A stretch of DNA of 64,000 bases from Siniperca chuatsi (Eukaryota; Chordata; Actinopteri; Centrarchiformes; Sinipercidae): the NCBI RefSeq assembly GCF_020085105.1, contig NC_058048.1:4105362-4169361 (forward strand), written 5' to 3'. Every line of letters starts with the position of its first letter. The first letter of the stretch is position 1. The notes below the pieces were generated by a model that worked only from the letters and a program-made list of their open reading frames with translations, did no database searches and was not told the origin of the DNA. A program made the position numbers and the translations under genes. This document shows positions 34,493-48,459 of the stretch, piece by piece.

Positions 34493-35394
34493 GACCCTGT
34501 CACTGAGGTCAGCTCTCTCAGTCTCTCTCTCTGGAGCTGTTTGTTACTTTTCCCCCGAGCAGTTGTACCAGCCAGCTGCTGTGGACGCGCAGTTCCTGGA
34601 AAAAAAGACATGTTCGCAGCATACAAGGACAGTTAAGGGATTTTGACGGGTGAGGCAGATATTTTGGGGACATTATTATAATCTCACTCACCCACCTCAC
34701 TACATCCCTCTCCAGGACGTATTTTTGTGCCGCAGTCCAGATTACATGAAATGGACCTTTGCAGCAGAAAATAGGAATTTAAACAAACAAATAAAAGTAC
34801 ATAAAGAGGCCTCAGAATTACTATATGCAGGGCTTTTTTGGGCGCAGGGCAGAACTGGATCCCTCCAACCCCACCCACCTGCCCCTGCATCCCTGACAGG
34901 CCTAATCATACAGTTTGACTCATTAATTGTGCATTGTATAGTCCCACCATAGTCACAGATAGTAAGAACCAGTTAAGAGGGTGCTAAATTACTTACTAAT
35001 TGCTGCAGAATGTTTGTTAATGTAAGTGATACTGACAGATGTGATGGTGTACTGAAAAGTAACACAAGACATTTAAACAAGGTAAACAGTAATAAGTAAG
35101 TTATAAAGTTTTAAAATGAAAGCTTCTATATGCAAATGCGCCGCACAACATTTAAAATAAATGAAAGAAAATAACATATAATTCTAATATATATAATTAT
35201 ACATATTTGATCAGTACAGTTTTCTTTTTATTGACTGTAAGTGTGCAGTGCAAATATAAAGTGCAAACATTAAATGATGTGATATATATATACCTATAGT
35301 AGTACCAAAATGGTAGAAATTGTCTTTTTTTTCCCTTCTTATTTTAGTGTTTAGTGGCGGAGGGTCCCTGAGCGGCTGCTTAGTTAACTTGTGT
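34491..35394. other. Intergenic, nothing recognised
   Basis: AT-rich, with short TA runs at 35180-35300. No exon seen. Confidence 0.4.
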
Positions 35395-35660
35395 CTCAGG
35401 CATCCTTGCCAGACCTCCCGATTTTCCCGGGAGATTCCCGTTTTTCATTGCCTCCTGGGGTCACAGTTCTCCCGTATTTCTCCCGATTTCTGACAGATTG
35501 TCACACCTTTTTTTTCCTGTTCCTTATCACAACCTGTTTCTGGCACTGTACAGTCGTGAGGCGGAAGACAGCTGCTCGCGCTCTAGCCTCGTCCTCCTCC
35601 GGGAGTGAGAGACGGAGAGAGAAATGGAATGAATGAATGAAAACTGCAAAAAGTAAGCGT
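35395..35660 (+). mobile_element. Probable hAT-like transposon 5' fragment
   Basis: Repeated ctcccg..tttcccgggag motifs (agacctcccgattttcccgg, ctcccgtatttctcccga), followed by a short Ser/Arg/Lys-rich frame, are a pattern I know from high-copy fish DNA transposons. No transposase or matching end is visible; assignment is tentative. Confidence 0.4.
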
Positions 35661-38600
35661 ACTTATTATTTTGTTATTTTCATTCTTTAAAAGTCACCAG
35701 AATGCAGGAAACAAAGTCTCTAAAACTCATATTTGTATGGGAGAAGTACGTCTACGTATCTCCCAGTCCAAGAACAAAATAAGGCTGTGTTTAAGCCAAA
35801 CAGTCCATAGTAACTGTGTGGAGGGGAAAATGGAATAAAACTTTAAGCCATTAAAGCTGAAGGGAATGAATTAAGTAATTTGCTAATTTAAGTAATTTGA
35901 CGAGTGATTTATCACAAACTTTCCCTCCTGACGTGTGTGTTGCTCTGAACAAATTAGTTGTGATACCTCTGTGATACCACACTTCTCAGGGATCACCTGC
36001 CAATCCAAGAGTGTGTCCAACAGTTTCTCCTTTTATTTTCTAGGTGGCACTCCAATCTTTGTTCAGGGTTTTTTTTTTACTGCTTATACGAAACACTCTA
36101 GTTCTAGTTATTGGTTGAGTGTAAACAAAGCAGAAATGTAGAACATGTCACTTCCTGTGCACCAGAGGATTTTATGTCAGGAAAGGCCTTTGAGCAGCAA
36201 ATGTAAATAATGTTCATGAACTGGCTACAGGTCAGCGATAGAGAAAAACAGACAGCTATACGAAGAGGTCAGAGATCATTTCTTTAAGTGCTGAAATCTT
36301 TTATTTGAACAACAATTATTCCCAAACTGACCACCGTGACTCTTCCTTCTCTAGCCTCTAAGCAGAATATAATGATTGAACGTGCTCCCACCTCACACTG
36401 AAGCTGCGTGGTGTGTGTGAGGGAGTGTGTTTGTGTGGGTGGGTGTGCGTATAACCGACTCCTGCCCTCTCTCATTTTAACTCCCTCCCTCTCTTCATCT
36501 CTGTCTGTCTCTCGCCGTCCTCCCTCCACCTCTTTTCATACCCCTCCGTTCTCCCTCGGCGGGGGTGAGAGTTGCAGGTTGACAGCCTCGCAGGTCTCCT
36601 CATTACGCCGTGTCTGAGCCAGCAGAGATTTATAGAGATGATAAAAGCAGTCTGGAGGGCAATAATGACCACGGGCTCTGATGCAGGAGGAGGAGGGAGG
36701 AGAGAGGGCTCCGTCTGGCCGCTCGCTCTGCCTCTGATCGCTCACTGTGCTGCCTAAATGACTTTGCCTCATGTGAAATGAAACAGCAGAAAAAGTTACT
36801 TTCAGTGTTGACTGCTGAATATATTCATATATTCAAATCTATATATTTACATAATACCTTTTAAATCAAATCTACCTCTGTTTTCTAGCATCCTACGTGA
36901 CCTCCAAGCAGCCGACAGCATGAGGCAAACCACTAAATTTCATTCATATTTTCCTAAAAACAGGAATTCATGCATTTTTTTCCTGTCTTTATAAATTCAC
37001 AGACTCAGTGCTACTTACTATGAAATTATGCATTTATTTCAGAGATATGTAAGCCTATAAAAGCAAGAAATATGAATGAATGTAGGTTTAGATTTCACAG
37101 GAAATTCATAGTTATTTACATGAAAATAAATGCCATCTTTTTCCATTATATATATGGACTATACTGTTTCAAATTAAAGCTAGCGAAATGCTGACCAAAA
37201 CATAAAGCTGACCTTCACCCTAAAAACCTAATGTCTAGTCTTAACCAGGTGTGGCAACAAGTTTGTATTTCACAAAAACAGACATTTCTGGGCTAGTTAG
37301 GAAAACGTTTTTTTTTACAGGACATGATGTGAATATTTGTGGTTTGTGAGGGATATGTGTGAGCTGAGGTGAAATTATGTTGCCTCAGTCTGATACTGCT
37401 CACATTATAAACATTTATTTCAGCCTTCAAAGGAGGTGTGGAAGGGGGATTTTGTAAAACTTTAAGTGGTTTTACCCCACCTAAATCCCTTTACAACCAT
37501 GAAACCCAGCAGTCGCTTTGATTATGCAACTGAATGCGTTTTTGCATGGTGAAATAGATTTAAAGTATCTGTGCAGGGGAGAAACCTGCTTTGTAGGTCT
37601 GAGATAATAAGAACATGTGTTAGGTTCACAGTGTAGGTGGTGCTGTGTCTGTCCCTTATCTTTTATCTCAGTCACTGATCAAGTGTCCATCTCTGCCACA
37701 CTTCTCCTGTGGCCTCACACTGAAGGACAAAGACAAGCAGCACAAGTTGTTTCTGTGATGGTTTTAACACGTGGCTTAGAGCTTGGCCTTTTATTGAAAT
37801 TCTGTGAACATATACAGTACTGTTTGTATTGTGTAACTAATCAGTCAATATGGTTATTTATTTTGTTTGTTTGATTTTTTTGGTGGTCAAATTCAAGATT
37901 ACTTAATATCTGCCCCTTAATATCTCTGGGACATTTTTCTAGTTTTAATAAATAAAATCTTGGCGTTGCCCTTTAAAAACCCATAATTCAGTCAAACCCC
38001 TTGAGAGACGACAGCTGTTTATTTCCTTTCAGTTTAGCTCTAAATGTACGGTCTATTCCATGTTAGTCTTCATTACCTTGTTCATTTTGTGATTTTTTCC
38101 TGGGTGTGGCTGCAGCTCCTCACAGGCTGGCTGACTGTTTCTGTCTCTTCTTACTGCTCCTCTGCCCTAAACCCCCCACCCCCACCTTCATTCATTTTTA
38201 CACCTGCACTCCCCCTGCCCTCCCTTTACTTTCCCCTTTCTCTCTCCTCCTCTATCGCCCATCTGTGCTGCAGGGTTAAAGGAGGACAACACTGATACTA
38301 ACAGCAACTAACTGCTATGTGTGGATTAAAGCTGGTTCCTGTAAATAAAAGCCAGCTACTTTAAAAAATGTTGAGTAATATGAGATTGTGAAAAAGAAAA
38401 AGAAATTCCATAAATATTGGCAGCAGAATAATATTTTGGCTCAATGGCTATTTAATGTAGCTTTAAAGCTCCTAAAAACTTGGCTTTGATTCTTAAGTAT
38501 TTCTCTAGAATATTAAATATTCATGACTTAATAAGCAGCAGTCAAAGTCAAAAGACATCTTTATTAAGAGTTTCACACTCAGGACTGTGTGGGGGATCAG

Positions 38601-41099
38601 ATTTGTCTGACTGTGACCAAACCCAACAACTGTCATATTCTGATTCAAACGGCGCTAAATCCTGATTGTTGCATGGAAGTATGTGCCATCTTCTTATTCC
38701 AACTGAGGACGGCCACTTAAAACCAGTTGGAAGAGCACAGTGGGAAAAAAAGAAATACGTACGTAATTATACATAATTGTGGGCATTCTTGCTGTGGCTT
38801 CATGTCAGTGGGAGCACATGATGGTTGAAGAGAGAAGTGTAACATAGGGACAGCACTACAAGTACCAACAAATACTGAAAGAAAAGTTACAGTGAAAGAG
38901 AAAGAGAAAGAAGCACAGAGGTGATATGAGGAGTCAGAGGCCATTTAACCTGACACAAAGGTGCTGATCCTTGGCTTGAGCTGCTGGAGTTGTTCCTGTA
39001 GTTTCCCTTTGATTGGGTCTGGAATTGTTAGGATTTAGGATGCTCAGAATGCTCAGCCTAAAGGTAAGTAAGACTTCCCTGTAAGGTCGCAGGTTTGGTT
39101 TTTAAAGCTTCAAGACATTGAACAGCTGTAGTCTCCTCTCCAGATGACCTTTGGGTGACATCTGTACATGTATGTCTGTCTCAGAGAGACAAATTGCTAC
39201 TCTCAGCAGCGGGAAAGGTAAACCAAGTACTCTAAAAATGACCCATTTTGCCTGGACTCACTCCCTCCTCTGTCTCTCTCTTTGCTCCCAGTTCCATTTT
39301 CTGGTCCATTCATATGGTAATGGGGGTCAGGAGATGAGGTGGTTCTCACGTTCAATGTGAAACTTGGCCTTTTGTGTAGCCACGGCTCAAGCTGCCACGA
39401 CAGAGGCCAGAGGTGAAATTGCATTCAGCCGAAATTCCCCAGTGAGTCTGGCCTTGGGCTGGACTGTGCTAGACTGGACTGGACTGGTGCAGGGTGCAAG
39501 CTCTCTGTTTGGTCAGAGTTCCTGGGTGTTAGAGGATGTTGGCTTGGTAAACCTGAGGCTGAGCCAGGGCTGAAGGGAACTATATCATCTCTCGCTTGTC
39601 ATTAAGGGTTGATTGGCATGTTGTTAAAGAATACCACGAAGATTTTTGGATCTGAAGTTACCAGTACTTGATATCATTCATCCACTTATTTAATGTTTCT
39701 GCCAGAATAATCTTCATCAAAGGGAAACTAAAGCAGTCGATTAAAAACAACTGTATTGCCAGACAAGAACATTGATATTGGACAATTCGGCAAAATTGCA
39801 AGTGAAATTTCAAGTCAAGTAATTGTGCAAGAGAAATCAGATACTCAAGGTCGCAGGTAGATAACTCAAAGGTCATTATGGGAATGACCTTGTTAAGGTA
39901 GCGGTGAATTTTTATGAATAGACTCCATTCTGTGTGTGTAACCCTGAGTATCAGTGAGAGCATTTTCTCTTCAGAGACGTGAATTCAGCCCTTTGCCATC
40001 CTCCCTCAAAAACATACAATTGTGTCCTTGGGGCCTCTTACAAGCATGAGTCAGAGCTGGATTTGTCACATTTATAAAAGATGTTAGCAACACAAACATT
40101 CGCTCAATAAAACACTTGTGTTTCTGACACCTTGAGTGGTAAAGGAATGAGGGTTTTTACTGGAATGTAAATGCAGGTGCACAGGAAATCCAAAGTGTCC
40201 GATGATAAAACTACTTTGTTATTAGCAGGTGTTAAAGTTTTAAGCACTGACTGAGGTATATACATTTCATGAGCAGTTACTCTACTTAACTATGCCACAT
40301 TTTCCTGTTCAGTGTCTTGTTTCAGGAAAAACAAAGTGGTGAGAGGTGCTATTTTTCAAACCGCCTTCAACATCCACCACAGCGGTAATTCTGGGAAATA
40401 GGAGACTGCTATTTCCAGCCAAACTAATGTTGTTGAAGGCCTCAGAGAGAGCAGCAACATGCCCTCAGACTGATAAAAAAAGACACAAGACCAAAGTGTG
40501 TTGGCAAATTCATAGGCGCCTTGCATCATAATTCAATCATATGTTTATTTCTTAGTAAAGGGAGTTATGGTCTGGGTAGAATCCATCAAGCCTCTCAAAG
40601 CATTCATCAGAGATACACACACACAAACGTTATATAAGAGGTGTCGGGGAGGGAGTGTAAAAATCCTGTTTACAGTAGGAGCCTGCGTTTTCTATAGGAG
40701 GAGCCAGAGCTACCTGCCATTCTAACGTATTTACACTTGTACAGTGCAGGGGGAGTATGGAAGCAATTTCAGGGTAGTCACATTTGGCTCCTTGCGGAAA
40801 GAAAAGTAAAATAGCAGTATTGTTAAATATGATTAAACTACCCTGAATTCCAAAGGTGGTGTAGGCAGAGAGCGGTGCAGGCTGGGGAGGCCCAAGGCTA
40901 GATCCCATGGGTACTGCAGAGGTCTGAACTGCTACCTAACCTGGTGTGATCTATATGGGGCCTTTTGGATATTTGAAACTGATAAGTTTATGAGAAGATT
41001 TTTTTTAAAAATGTATCCTTATAATGATTATCAGTGCAACAAGCTATAAACACAATATCTGCTAAACTTGTTACAGTGACCATGTTAGCGAACAATGGC
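35661..41099. other. Long gene-poor stretch
   Basis: No coding exon I can support. It contains minor low-complexity patches: GT-rich 36405-36450, pyrimidine-rich 36470-36540 and 38160-38265. The larger open frames (for example 39658-39963 minus) show no family resemblance or splice context. Confidence 0.4.
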
Positions 41100-41430
41100 T
41101 AATCTAGCGATCCAGCAGTTGTGTTGGTCACCTGATGAATGAAAGTCCAATATTCACTGGCCTTTTAGTTCTCTTTTTGCTCGCCACCAAATGAAATATT
41201 TGTCCTTAGTTGCTAAATGCTCCACTATGTACACAAGCTAGCTGCTAACTGTGTCTGCTGCTTGGTGCTGGGCAGGTAGTGTGCAGTGGGTTTTTAAGGC
41301 TTTTTCACTGAAAACAGCTGCCTGCTGCTGCTGCTGCTGCTGGCAAAGTTGCTGGCCGTAAAAGAAAAACAATGTGCTAAAAGATGCTAAAAGCTCCTGA
41401 AAGTGAGGGGAACTGCAGAGTTGGTTGATA
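41100..41430 (+). repeat. Interspersed repeat family A, copy 2
   Basis: Contains cacctgatgaatgaaagt, aaatgctccacta, gggcaggtagtgtgcagtgg, cactgaaaacagctgcc, a (GCT)6 run and gaggggaactgcag, in the same order as copy 1 at 15250. Confidence 0.75.
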
Positions 41431-43097
41431 ATTCTTGACACCTCTTACACACAGTCATTTGATTAATTGTTGCAGTAACATTAAAATATGGATTAGAGCT
41501 GCTTTAAACAAACAACTTACCATTTTCTGTAATGATAAATGTCTCTTTAATTGCTCTATCACTAGAGCTAGAGTTTTCTAGCTCTTGCCTCGAAAAAATA
41601 CTCAAATACACAAATGAAGGGATATGTTTTGTATTTCCGGTCTGATTAAGTAGAAGAAAAACTAGCCAGTTAGCATGAGCAGTGGTAGCCACTGTGTCCA
41701 ACCCTGCGCTGTAGGAAAGACTGGAATCATCTGAGGAGAGGTGAACATTTCTCTGCATTTTTGAATTATAGGAATTTGCAGTTTGATACTGAGAGTTTTT
41801 GACTGCACAGTATTAAAGTTTATATTTTGTGCCAATCATCAATATTTTTTAACAACATTAGGACTTCTGTTTTCCAAGAACCTGTCACACTGAACTCTCC
41901 ACGGTGTTGTTCCTGTCTGTCGTGAGGTTTTCTGAAAAGGCACTGTTTACTTTGTTTTTGATATTGAGACAAGCAGCAAAAATGTCAGATAACTGGAATT
42001 AATACAGTAATATTCCCTTAAATAACATCACGAAATTAGATGGTTGACAGGCGACATTAATCCTGCACTTTACACTTTTGTAAATGTGGCCGTGCTGGCC
42101 CGCCTGTTTTCGTGGTTTGTCATAGCTGTTTTGTTGCAGCTTCCTGTCTAACTTCCTGGGGTATTGTAAATGAATTTAGCCCATAAATCTGTTCATTTTC
42201 TCCTTCCAAGGATCGATCACGTTTTCATTTAGTTACTATTCATAGACAAAAATTGCAATACATTTAATCATATTTTTTGTTTTCAAAGGTTACGTTTGTT
42301 TAGTTTTAGTCTTGTTCTTGTCATTAAAAAATGTTGTCTCTTCTATCATAGTTATCATGGATGGAATTTCACTGCTACTTCTGATAGTAAACTTGTTCAT
42401 GCATACATGCGCATATGAAATGTGACAGAACTCACTGACAACCAGTCAAGTATTGATCAACTGGATGTATTCCAAAGATGGAAGTGGAAGTGTCAGGTTT
42501 GTTTCATATTAAACACGAGGCTGGGAGCATTAACTGGCCATTCTGTGTCCTGGTTTGCTTCTTGTTCATCATACTTCTTGTCTGTAGTTGCTTGAGTGTT
42601 TCATGTGTAAGCCTGCCTAGCTGGACAGATGATTGACAGTTGGTAATGAATTGTGGAGAAATGTGAGAGACCAACGCAGTAAAAGGAAGTGCAATGAGGG
42701 AAGATAGGCGAATGAGAGTGCAGTAAATTAAAGCACAGCTAGAGAGGGGGGCTAGGAAGGCTACTTTATTTCATGGTGAAAAAATGACTGCTTCTCACCA
42801 CAAACTATTGCGCCGTGTGACAGGTAATTATTTTGGCGGCCAGCAGATCTCCCCAAAGCCTCCCTGCCAACCTGATATTTGCACTTCTCTCAGGGGGCCA
42901 TCTGTGCTCAGCTACCCCAGATAAGTGAGAGGAATGTGGGGCAGCCATGCTGTGATGTGAGGGGCTTGCCTGGAGCTTAGATCCTGGAGGCTGGGGCTCC
43001 ACCTGGACTTTGTACATAATGGCTGAATGGAGGGAGAAGGGTTTAGAAGGGCGTGACAGACAGGAAGAGGTTTTCGGAGAAGTTGGATGCAGGTGGT

Positions 43098-43099
<2 letters not shown>
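41431..43099. other. Intergenic, nothing recognised
   Basis: No gene or recognisable mobile element. Confidence 0.4.

Positions 43100-43149
<50 letters not shown>
43100..43149. repeat. (GT)n microsatellite, 50 nt
   Basis: Pure GT run bounded by ggtggtgg and a G7 run. Confidence 0.95.
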
Positions 43150-43150
<1 letters not shown>

Positions 43151-46100
43151 GGGGGGGAATAGCAAGTGGACAGACCATTTTAATCTTGTGTCTTATTAGA
43201 GGGATTGCTAACGCTTATGTTAAGGAAAGTAACTTTTGTTAAGGGTATAATCTTAAGAGCTATAGCTCCAAAGTTAATGATTTTGTAATGATTAGGAAAG
43301 ACTTTTTTCCTGAATTTTAGATTTCACTTATATATAAAAATCAGACATGCTATAATCCGTCATTTTTCTGTGTGGCAGGGCCTAATAACACTTCTGCAAT
43401 ATTTTAAAATAAGTTGAATTTGCCAGTGCAAGTTTATGCACACAAGTTTATGACATTCGTAAGTAGGATGTTGTGTTGTATGCATTTAGCATGTAAACCA
43501 GTCACAAATGATTTACAGTAAGTGACCCTTTACTGTAAATGCTACACTTTGATCACAGAGATAATTTTGATGCAGCAAATTTGAGGAAGAAGAAGAGACT
43601 TTTGCACGCTGCATTAGCTGCACTAGTTTGGTCAAAATGGCAGGAAATTGTTCCAATGCAGAAACCTCTATATACTGTATGTGACGATCTGGAACCAAAG
43701 GCTCTGCAGGAGGAGGAAGCACATCTGTAAATCTAACAGTAAATTAAGTTTTCAAGATTGAATTTGTCTGTTGTAATTAAGGCACATAACTTGTACCCTC
43801 CTTTTCTTGCTTTATTCAGACGTGTGCAGAAATCAAATGGAAGCAGAGCCCTCTCATACTTTCATTGATCAGAGTCTATAGTGAATGTGTGCATTGTTTT
43901 CATATGTGCACTATATATATCTTCTTCTTTATTTGTGCTTGCTAACTTGGAAGCGTAGGACTAAGATGTACACACGGACACTCGGGCTGGGTAAAGACAT
44001 GCTTCAACACATGCAGCTGTGTTTTTCTTATAGTATTGATTGTTCAGCACAGCTAGAAGCAGGTCAACACTGCATGAAATCAGCACTCGATGGCCCCCTC
44101 AGTGATTTCTCATGCTAATTATTGCAGTGCTTTAGTCACCTTGCTACAAGACAACAGTGTGCATGTTTTTAAGGAATTTGTGTGAATCTGACATACTGAA
44201 AAATGGCAAATTAATTTGCATTTGTAAAATGTTTTGACACCAGTACTGTATATGAGAGACAGTAATGCTTTCCATACTTGGGACAAAAGGTCCAGTAGTT
44301 ACTGTAGATTTGTATGATGTTCTGTTTGCGGGTTTATAACATATACTGTATTTGCATCTGTTTGATCGTGCCTTGACGTTTGTTTCAGTTTGGCAGAAGT
44401 TAAAATGCAAATGATATAACTGGACCGATATACAAAGTCAAACAACAGAGGCGATGGACAAAGTCAACCGAGAAAAACAAGACACAATCAAACACAAGAC
44501 ATGCACAAAGTCAGGACAATGTACAACAAGAAGTATATGTATAAACAAAGATGAAACGTGACAGTGATACATGCTATTTTGAACTAAAAGAGTAAACATG
44601 CAGAAACGGCAGAAAGTACCACTTACCACTGTGGGCAAAACAAAGCATGAAGCTGGTGGTTTCTGTCAGACCAGTCACTTTATGAGGAGGTGAATCTTAA
44701 TCTGCGCTTATTTTTAGCTCATAAGTACCAAGCTCCAAGTGTTAAGGAATTGGACTGAGTCATAAAAGTACTTGCGATGATGGTGCAAAACAATGGATTA
44801 CAGCCATCCGCTCCAGCTCCAGCTCCAGCTTCAACACTGCAAAAACTGCAGTTTCGGATATCAGATTTTCATCCGGCCATAATTCTGCTTATTAGGGTTT
44901 CTGATCACAAAGATGAGATGCCTATCAAAAGAACAGAGCTGTGGTGTCCCCAGAATGCACCACTGGGACTGATGAGCTGTCAACAAATGTTTGCCCTGGA
45001 CCGTCACATTCTTGCATTTCATTAACCATTTGTGGCTAGTTTTTAGGAGTTAATTGGGTGTGATGAGGGGCTTGGTGACACAAAAAAAGACAAATAGAGT
45101 AGATTTATGTGTGACGGACAGCATGTACACACTATAATGAGATTTTTGCACTTTTGTATGCACATAACCATGTGTATCCTCCACCATGTTAAGGTCCCAA
45201 ATCACTGTACAGCTTGTCAGTCCAGGCTCTTGCCTCAATGAAACACCATTTGTTAAACTGTGATTTACAGCTTTAATAACCTATCAAGGAAGAATGTAAT
45301 GGATTAGTATAGTTTAGAGACAATTGGGACTGCTAAAAGTGAACAGTTCAAGCTGAAAAGTGTACTTTTAAAAAAAGAAAAGAAGAAGAAAACATGTTTG
45401 AGGGTTATTTGTTTAGTTGTTCTATGTAACATCATTGTGGCTCTATATCAGTTCTTCTGAAACGGACCGTACTACAGCCTTACTTGTTCTGGTAGAAGAA
45501 GGAGAAGAACACTCCAGAGTCAGTGTGCTGACTTTATTACTCTTCTCCGCTCATTCTACTGATACGGTAGCTTAGCTTTTTAGCTAAATATCAAACAGTA
45601 GTTTAGCATTTAGCTCAAGAGTAGTTGAGTATTTAGCATTATCCCATAACTGTCACCAGTAGCTTCAGTGGGAGATGTTCAGCTGAAGTTTCTTGGTCTT
45701 GCCTGAAAGGAAAAATGACGGCAACATGGGTTTTATTTTCACTGCTTGGGCCATCAGTTCTGTCAGTCATAACATTATGCTTAATTGTGATTGCTGAAAT
45801 CTCAGAACGTGGCGACATCGTTAAAAATAGGTTCAATGGGGCCAGAAACACATGCAGTCAGACAATTAGTAATAACTGAACCGTTTGATTTTGTTTAGTG
45901 TTCCAAATTAGTTCTACCAACCCCACCAACAGGGAGCAATCTCATCTCATAGTATAGCTGTTTTATGGTATAAGCCTACTGAAATATCATGAGAGTACAG
46001 TAAGGATGTAAGTGGAACACTGTATAAAGACACAAAAGCAAGGTGAAAATATAATATCTGAACCAACACATACACAACTCAATAAAAAAAGAGTTGTTTG

Positions 46101-46955
46101 TTAACCTCCAGTATCTCTGATTGACAGAGAGCCCCAGAAGCAAACAAACAGCTTTTCTTTTAGTGTGAGTCAGTGAGAGGCAGAAAGGTGTTCTTACACC
46201 AACTTGCTATCATGCATCACACATCAGTCAGACCATCAGCTAGCCAGCAGGTCATCCAACCAGTCCGTCAGTGTTTCATCTGTTCAGCCATCCAAGCAGC
46301 CAGTCAGTCAGCCTGGCACAGAGCAACAGAGGAAAGCATAAATAAAACATGCTGTACAGGTGAAGGCTTTAGAAGTATCGAGCTTTTTAGTTCCTGTGGG
46401 CACCAGACAACTCTTTTCTCTCTCTCTCGCTTTCTCTCAATTTTTCTTCTTTCAGACAACTTACTCTCACTGCAACACTTTATATTTGCTCCCTGTTTCT
46501 TTCTGTGTCCTTATTCTCTTTCTCTGTCTCCTTTTCCCGCCTCTTATATACAGCATCTTTGCAGGCTTCAAATCAGAGAGTATAACATTTGTTGATTTCT
46601 TCTGTTGAGACAGCCATTTTCCACGTAAAGTTCATTGGGTTCATTGTGTCGCGTCTCTCCATTTTCTCCTCGGCTGCCATCTCTGTTTATTTTACCGCCT
46701 TCACTGGAAAATGTCGTCTCTTGTCCGTCTGCCTGTTTCACACACACTTCCTCTCAAGCTTCCTCTCTCTGCTGAACCGTTAAAAAGCACAGACTGTGCT
46801 GCTCTATACGTGCCCCGGCACAAGGTGCAGTATGGCAACTATAGCAACTTATGAGTTATAGTCCTGCAAGAGAGCCTGGGGCTGGAACACATTCAAAGGA
46901 AGGGGAGGGGAGGGGGTGTCTTCCGTCCGTGGTGTACTAGAGGAGGTGACACTGC

Positions 46956-46958
<3 letters not shown>
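43150..46958. other. Gene-poor stretch
   Basis: No supported exon. Small repeats: (CTCCAG)n at 44810-44832 and a degenerate cagtcagt/ccagcag patch at 46228-46315. The Phe/Leu-rich open frames at 46173-46608 come from pyrimidine-rich sequence. Confidence 0.4.

Positions 46959-46988
<30 letters not shown>
46959..46988. repeat. (GT)n microsatellite, 30 nt
   Basis: Uninterrupted GT dinucleotides. Confidence 0.9.
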
Positions 46989-46990
<2 letters not shown>

Positions 46991-47173
46991 GTACAGGGTG
47001 TAACATTACCCTGTGGACCCCATGCGTCAGTCCTGCTGTTTCCCAGTGCTGATTGATTTGAGAAAGTTGGTAAACAGGTGAAAACACCTCAGCTCACCGT
47101 AATGTAGATTTTATTTATACAAAGACAAAGTGGTGTTACAGTTTTAGGAGACATACTCGTCCATACCTCCTAC

Positions 47174-48236
47174 CAGAGCTGTATTTAAGTCTTTTGAACG
47201 AAGTCCAAGTCTTGCAAGTCAAAAAGCAAGTTTTCCCAGTCCATCAATGGCCAAAATCCCACTAAAACACATTTTAAGCCAGTTCTTTTCTCATTAAGTT
47301 GACTCACTACTGTAGCGTCCGAGGTGTATGGGCTTCAAAGATACTCTTCTGTATGCAAAAAACTCCCAAACTCTTGGAGCTTCCAGGAACAACGCCTCCC
47401 TTCATTTCTTTCCCGGAAAGGCAAATGGTAATTAGCTGCATGCACACACAGACATGTTGTGCTGTATTCAACTTAACTAACAAGGCTCTTCTTCAGGTTT
47501 AATAGTTAGATTGCTCTCTGAGGATTACGGAGCGCAGTGTCCAGGCTGCGTTTACAACATGCATGTTCCGTTACACACAGGTGACAGGCAGGTTACTGTA
47601 AGTCCAGTCTTTTCGATCACAAATTCTTCAGGCAGTAGGCAGCCACCCCCTCCAACATCTTGTTTAAAACAGGGTGGGTGGAATAAAAATAGGTTATTTG
47701 TGGCAATTAGTACAATAGACAAGTGAAAACATATGAATCATAATCCTAAATGAATAACAAAAACAAAAAGGATCCCTTTAAATAACTAACAGCAGGAACT
47801 AGCACATAAATAAAGGATTTTTGCGTCAGAATCATTTTCACGCTGCAGGGAGGACAATAGGCGATATGCCATATCATTTGCATGTATAGACTAATACATT
47901 TAATAATGAAAGGATAACTTCTTTATTTTATATTTAGCATTTGCTCCACTTTATTCTGGTGCCAGCAGCTGCAACCGAAAGCGCATTAGGTTATAGAGAC
48001 ATTGCGCACATCCTGGTTATATTATTAATTATTCATGACAGTTTGGCAGAGCTCCAAAAGGAAAAACTATGCAAAATATTGCATTTTTCAGTATTTATAG
48101 GTCACCAAGTCAAGTCTCTTCCGCTTTTTCCCTTCAAGTCTCAAGTACGTCGAGTCCAAGTTGAGTCGCAAGTCCTCATTTTTACAACTCAAGTCCGACC
48201 CGAGTTTAAGTCTCAAGTCTTAAGTCTCCAGCTCTG
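47174..48236. mobile_element. Non-autonomous hAT element with perfect 8-bp target duplication
   Basis: The 5' end cagagctgtatttaagtc and the 3' end, read inverted, cagagctggagacttaagac share an 8-bp terminal inverted repeat. It is flanked by identical cctcctac at 47166-47173 and 48237-48244, the 8-bp duplication typical of hAT. Both ends carry many AAGTC/GACTT subterminal repeats (47185-47240 and 48108-48228), which in hAT families are transposase-binding sites. No transposase is encoded in 1063 bp. The intact duplication suggests moderate age. Confidence 0.9.
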
Positions 48237-48244
48237 CCTCCTAC

Positions 48245-48459
48245 CTACATCACTTTCTTTCTGAGACCATGTAAAAACAGTCGTTTTTAGATTTGATGGT
48301 GAACAGCTTAATATGTTCACAGACAGAGAGTAGCACAACAGCTATAATAAGCTTAATATTTAACACTATTTAGCTCATATATTAGATAAATATCGTTTTA
48401 TATGTATAACATATACTTAATTTGATATTTTGGTTTTTACTGAAACTTAGTTAGTTTAC
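48245..48459. other. Intergenic
   Basis: AT-rich, nothing recognised. Confidence 0.4.

Noticed and set aside
34154..34636. 160-codon and 122-codon open frames on opposite strands
   Set aside because: Open only because of the 72-nt CA repeat (His-Thr and Cys-Val runs).
41330..41341. GCT trinucleotide run as a coding Ala/Gln/Leu repeat
   Set aside because: It lies inside non-coding repeat family A and varies among its copies.
46173..46608. 140-codon and 82-codon Phe/Leu/Ser-rich open frames
   Set aside because: Pyrimidine-rich sequence; hydrophobicity is compositional.
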